A program made the position numbers and the translations under genes. A DNA stretch of 48,614 nucleotides from Spirobacillus cienkowskii (GTDB lineage: Bacteria > Bdellovibrionota_B > Oligoflexia > Silvanigrellales > Silvanigrellaceae). Position 1 is the stretch's first letter, and each line of letters begins with the position of its first letter. Below the pieces are notes generated by a model that was not told the origin of the DNA, made no database searches, and was given only the letters and a program-made list of their open reading frames with translations. Positions 45,901 through 48,614 of this stretch are shown here, piece after piece. The stretch lies in contig QOVW01000004.1 in the NCBI GenBank assembly GCA_003339605.1, positions 1-48,614 on the forward strand. The letters run 5' to 3'.

Positions 45901-46490
45901 TTATTAATGAGCAAAATAAAAAAAAGATTGAAGATTATCAGCAGCAAAATTTAGAGATTCAGCAAGAGTTTGTGCTTTGGAATAAAATGCATCAGTTAAT
46001 TGGTATAAATAACGGTGAAAATTTTAAAAAATTTGCGCAAATCCTAAACTTAGAAGAACTAATTTTTAAAGCAAATTATCACTTATATCGTTTTGATAAA
46101 CGATATACCTTAGCACCAGCTCTTGACGCTGAAAATAAGCCTCGATTGGCTTTTGCAATTCAAGATAGTTATCATGCTAATGCCCTCAGATCATTTAAAA
46201 CTCTTTCAGGTGGCGAAACTTTTTTAGTTTCATTAGCTTTAGCGTTGGCTTTATCTGAGTATCGTTCTATCAAAATGCCTATAGAAACATTATTATTGGA
46301 TGAAGGTTTTGGTACTCTTGATCCTGAAACCTTACAGGTTGCAATTGGTGCGTTAGAGTCTTTGCATGCTAATGGTACGCAAGTGGGTATTATTAGTCAT
46401 GTTGATTCTTTAAGAGAAGCCATTGGAACTCGGATTGTGGTTCAAAAAATAGGTAATGGTCATTCTCTATTACGTGTTGAATTAAATTAA
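42936..46490 (+). CDS. sbcC: SbcC, ATPase subunit of SbcCD
   Basis: The Rad50-like partner of SbcD has 1184 residues. The N-terminal P-loop is GPTGAGKST, followed by VLLAQGEFAAFL (the Q-loop helix). Two very long Lys/Glu/Asn-rich coiled-coil arms surround the zinc hook CPLC (Cys574 and Cys577). The C-terminal lobe has the signature LSGGETFLVSLALALALSEY, Walker B LLLDEGFGTLD and a SHVD switch. It starts at TTG 42936 with AAAGGA six bases ahead. The size exceeds the 1048 of E. coli mostly through longer arms. yadH follows 13 bases later. Confidence 0.95.
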   Translation: MKLLKVELENLNSLYGRHSVDFEKDLQGAPIFLIIGPTGAGKSTLMDAMSLALFGQTPRLTKGKSEKDLENDSRQVMSRGTYFAFSQLIFSKREDNKIVKYRVTWQCERAYKKPDGNFKDPRRILECFNEDLSDWEQLISDTRPKFYEPIFNKVLENLTVEDFKRMVLLAQGEFAAFLKANEEERAAILERITNTEIYKNIGKKASEKKKIIEEKYNEINIKINGINILSFEIENDYKNKKQSISDEIKILDEKAKSIDYEINWRVKENELQKKLSEAEKSYQEYLENLKNNQDFLNRLSQFKKFQKSIELYFQENENKEKIGKIEIEINNKNNEILSLKDIIIFIKSNINQLFDYLQNEKKNFEEKKYEIDKAKELRSIKNTLTEDFNKKLEKLKNLEIEKSSVFLNKEFHIKNLRIANESKKEFENVLKNELSFLLLNYKKFLLDFEKIKAHFESIKRDLIAHSIPFENPHDKLNDLRNLKDKYFSEKIQIEKFAFYIEDLSRRESEENSLVEKLKAAQQSLLNANVNYLSQKEIINNENSEVANLKNDVTKLSWKIELAYQRKHLLPGEECPLCGSYEHPYFEDMSYKKADMEIISQHEFLSQQLLEKENFQNSMLSNLLEFEKNVQFYTHEIKSVENQKNSLTNVIQDKKNIILSALNLDSYSASKKSSDYFYQIYNKLEIKNKEEIEKVNVEIKFLTEKIEEYNKNKELYIESKEKNNKFIAFKQDLNDLMLYLIPDFKIDLFEKSLVSHSEFEKIYVFEDKRYYEKYRTIENNISLYTNKLNEFEKEYVLIEKNIQDRSLEVDEIKNKINNITKNINNFFGGEDPIKIEDKLNKSIIEKQNKFDQEKTILAEKEKIFAVLNNQKENYFHQLVNYRENLSSIKALLDSEIVKFGNLPKEEILNFNLSEIQFIEYNNVYNKLEELRISTTETKQQRYFDLENHKNHYSLNFVNSTLNDLYNNKNILDSDIKDKLKELGEITNILFINEQNKKKIEDYQQQNLEIQQEFVLWNKMHQLIGINNGENFKKFAQILNLEELIFKANYHLYRFDKRYTLAPALDAENKPRLAFAIQDSYHANALRSFKTLSGGETFLVSLALALALSEYRSIKMPIETLLLDEGFGTLDPETLQVAIGALESLHANGTQVGIISHVDSLREAIGTRIVVQKIGNGHSLLRVELN

Positions 46491-46503
46491 TATAGAGGAC
46501 GAT

Positions 46504-47325
46504 ATGGACATAAGTGAGTATTTAAAAAAAAAGCCAGTTGCTAAATCTTGGCTGCCTGGTTTTGGTGTATTTGAACGCGAAGTTCGTCGATTTTTTGCTG
46601 TCCCTGCACAAACAATATTTGCCCCTTTTGGCAGTGCATTGATTTATTTTGCTTTATTTGGTTTGGCGCTTGGTAAGTTGCTGTCACAATCTTCTAATTC
46701 TTCTTTAACGCACGGCTACGAATATATCATTTTTTTAATTCCTGGAATTATTGCGATGGAAGTTGTTAACGCTGCGTTACAAAATCCAATGAGTAGTATT
46801 ATGATTGCAAAGTGGAGTGGTACAATTGTTGATATGTTAATGGCTCCTTTGACTCCATTTGCAATGTGGCTTGCTTTCATTTCTGGAGCCATAATTAGGG
46901 CTCTGATTGTATCATTATCTGTTTTGTCTGCAGGATTTTTATGTTCTTGGGAATTTGTTTTCTTTAATCCCATTTTATTATTAATTTCTATAGTTTTAGC
47001 TACAGGTATTTTTGGAAGTTTAGGAATTGCTGCAGGTGCAATTTGTAAAAGTTGGGATCAAATTGGTGTTATCATGTCTTTTATTGTACAGCCATTGATT
47101 TTTTTTTCTGGGGTCTTTTTTTCATTTCAAACTTTTCCAGAATGGATTCAGTTTATTAGATATTTAAATCCAATTTTTTATATAGTGAGTATGTTTCGTT
47201 ATTCTGTGCTTCATGTTTCTGATATTTCTGCATTATCTGCATTTTCAATTTCTTTTGTATTTTTTATAGCTACATCTTTAATTTCTATAAAAATTTTGAA
47301 ATCAGGTTTTGGGTTGAGGGGTTAA
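46504..47325 (+). CDS. yadH: ABC-2 type transporter permease (YadH-like)
   Basis: The 273-residue protein has six hydrophobic segments (about 36-58, 73-92, 111-143, 151-178, 190-207 and 241-265) and the ABC-2 family layout, with FFSGVFFSFQTFPEWIQFIRYLNPIFYIVSMFRY as its hallmark. It is the membrane half of an exporter whose ATPase (yadG) follows four bases later. A GAGGA ribosome site precedes ATG 46504. Similar pairs export polysaccharides or lipids in other bacteria; the cargo here is not known. Confidence 0.92.
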   Translation: MDISEYLKKKPVAKSWLPGFGVFEREVRRFFAVPAQTIFAPFGSALIYFALFGLALGKLLSQSSNSSLTHGYEYIIFLIPGIIAMEVVNAALQNPMSSIMIAKWSGTIVDMLMAPLTPFAMWLAFISGAIIRALIVSLSVLSAGFLCSWEFVFFNPILLLISIVLATGIFGSLGIAAGAICKSWDQIGVIMSFIVQPLIFFSGVFFSFQTFPEWIQFIRYLNPIFYIVSMFRYSVLHVSDISALSAFSISFVFFIATSLISIKILKSGFGLRG

Positions 47326-47329
47326 TAGA

Positions 47330-48331
47330 ATGAGTGCAATTTCTATTGAATTTAGAAATGTGAGTAAAATATACAAACTTCCAAAAGGCTCTCAATTTGA
47401 GGCGTTAAAACCTATTCATTTACAAATTTATAGAGGCGAATGTTTTGGATTGCTGGGTCACAATGGAGCAGGAAAAACCACGTTATTAAATTTATTGGCT
47501 GGTGTAAATACGCCAACCACAGGAGATATTTTTGTTGAAGGTTTAAGTGTAAAAAATAATACCTCCGAAGTTAAAAGATTATTAGGGGTCGTTCAGCAAG
47601 AGCTCATTGCTGATTCATTTTTTGATTTACCAACCATGTTAGCAATTCAGAGTAAGCTTTCTGGCTATTATCCAGATAAAGAATGGATTGATTTTTTATT
47701 AGAAAAACTTTTACTTGCAGAACATAGAAAAAAAACGACCCGTGAACTCAGTGGCGGTATGAAGCGCAGAATGATGATTGCTAGAGCGTTAGTGCATAAG
47801 CCTAAGATTTTAATTCTTGATGAACCAACAGCAGGAGTTGATGTTGAACTAAGACGAACAATGTGGCGCTTTGTAGAAGACCTTCATAAGCAAGGCATGA
47901 CAATAATTTTAACAACCCACTACTTGCAAGAAGCAGAAGATTTTTGTAGCAGAATTGCAATTATAAAAAAAGGAGAAATTGTCACATTAAAGCAAAGTCA
48001 AGAAATGTTAGCATTGGGAGGGAAACATAAAATATCGTGTTTAATTATAATAGATAATATCACGCAATGGCTAGATGAAAATTTAAATTTTTTAAGACAA
48101 AACTCAATTCTTGCAGAACCAATTAAAACTGCTGTTAAAAATAATTGTAATTTAAAATTGTCGATTACATATATTCATGGAAGCATGACCTCCTTTATAG
48201 ATGCCTCAAAGTTATTGAATTCAATGATAAATAAGTTAAAATTAAAGGTTTTTGAAATTTGCACCGAATCTCCTGATCTAGAAGATGTATTTATAAAAAT
48301 AAATGCAGGAGATATTGTTAAAAATTCTTAA
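47330..48331 (+). CDS. yadG: ABC-2 exporter ATP-binding protein (YadG-like)
   Basis: This 333-residue ATPase drives the preceding permease. Walker A is GHNGAGKTT (near 46-54), the signature is LSGGMKRRMMIARALVHKPK, Walker B is ILILDEPTAGVDVELRR and the switch is LTTHYLQEAE, all intact. The stretch from the signature to Walker B matches E. coli YadG closely. A C-terminal domain of about 110 residues (from 225), with LEDVFI near the end, is common to this subfamily. In contrast with the ABC ATPase at 12.2 kb, every catalytic motif is present. It is read with yadH. Confidence 0.94.
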   Translation: MSAISIEFRNVSKIYKLPKGSQFEALKPIHLQIYRGECFGLLGHNGAGKTTLLNLLAGVNTPTTGDIFVEGLSVKNNTSEVKRLLGVVQQELIADSFFDLPTMLAIQSKLSGYYPDKEWIDFLLEKLLLAEHRKKTTRELSGGMKRRMMIARALVHKPKILILDEPTAGVDVELRRTMWRFVEDLHKQGMTIILTTHYLQEAEDFCSRIAIIKKGEIVTLKQSQEMLALGGKHKISCLIIIDNITQWLDENLNFLRQNSILAEPIKTAVKNNCNLKLSITYIHGSMTSFIDASKLLNSMINKLKLKVFEICTESPDLEDVFIKINAGDIVKNS

Positions 48332-48390
48332 TTACAGTTAATTTTAATATCATAAATACATTTTAAAAATCACAAACTATTGAGGTATCT

Positions 48391-48549
48391 ATGAAGTATT
48401 GTTTATTATTTATTATACTAAATTTTTTTATTATTAATAAGGCTTTTTCATCAGAAAAAACGTTTGTCTTTTGTACAGATGGTAAAACTGAGTGGAAATG
48501 GCTTACAGATGATTCTAATAATACGCCGTCCACTAAGTTTTTAACATAA
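48391..48549 (+). CDS. Small exported peptide, 52 residues
   Basis: ATG 48391 has GAGG five bases upstream. The product starts with a signal peptide (MKYCLLFIILNFFIINKAFS, cleavage near SSE at residue 21) and gives a mature peptide of about 31 residues, EKTFVFCTDGKTEWKWL and a polar end. A single Cys in the mature part and two Trp are notable. It has no recognised family. It could be an independent small secreted protein or the 5' remnant of a longer one; the frame stops cleanly at 48549 and I see no restart. Only 65 bases of the window remain. Confidence 0.6.
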   Translation: MKYCLLFIILNFFIINKAFSSEKTFVFCTDGKTEWKWLTDDSNNTPSTKFLT

Positions 48550-48614
48550 GCTTGCCTTAGGTTTTGAATTCATAATTGACTTGACAATTTTTTGTGTTAA
48601 TTGATTCCAACCAC

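Overview
The window comes from a very A+T-rich Gram-negative chromosome. Signs of a double membrane are a TolC/RND efflux set, BamD and several lipobox-bearing lipoproteins. The low G+C, the three-gene b558-type sdhCAB and the many secreted or lipoprotein orphans would suit an oligoflexian such as the Silvanigrella/Spirobacillus group (Bdellovibrionota). That placement is inference from gene style only. No phage, insertion sequence, CRISPR array or rRNA operon is visible; most of the window is core metabolism with scattered orphan genes.

Layout. 1-9.4 kb: a MenH-like hydrolase (minus), a tripartite efflux operon (outer membrane factor, lipoprotein adaptor, RND pump), then pncB behind a cytosolic-looking oligopeptide-binding-like protein (both minus). 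9.8-14.8 kb: a DNA polymerase B-type 3'-5' exonuclease, citrate synthase with a clear terminator, an ABC ATPase with degraded motifs, serC (minus) and a glycine-rich exported orphan (minus). 15.0-18.8 kb: four tRNAs (Thr-UGU, Tyr-GUA, Gly-UCC, Thr-GGU), hflX, then a long gap holding a candidate structured RNA and an unlisted 39-residue basic protein, then rsmA. 19.2-24.2 kb: sdhCAB and a C-terminal processing protease. 24.4-34.1 kb: an accessory stretch with a leucine-rich-repeat lipoprotein, an FAD oxidoreductase, secreted orphans, an MFS carrier, a NUDIX hydrolase, a hybrid sensor kinase whose real N-terminus lies upstream of its first ATG, a second oligopeptide-binding protein and a small basic orphan. 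34.3-40.9 kb: udk (minus) and a propionate/methylmalonyl-CoA operon (B12-binding subunit, carboxyltransferase, biotin carboxylase, biotin carrier, MeaB, epimerase). 40.9-48.5 kb: bamD, sbcD, sbcC, yadH and yadG, then a 52-residue exported peptide.

How the genes fit together. Citrate synthase and succinate dehydrogenase serve the TCA cycle. The 35-41 kb operon would feed propionyl-CoA through D- and L-methylmalonyl-CoA to succinyl-CoA, the precursor of the Sdh substrate, but the large catalytic mutase subunit is not in the window. MenH suggests menaquinone, which suits the b558-type Sdh. SbcCD and the exonuclease serve DNA end processing; rsmA, hflX and the tRNAs serve translation.

The most interesting items are the candidate non-coding RNA at about 17331-17505, the small basic protein whose stop codon lies in its own terminator, the swapped T-loop bases in tRNA-Gly, the non-AUG start of the hybrid kinase and the ABC ATPase with three degraded catalytic motifs. 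I did not find a clear multi-gene novel defence or mobile system.
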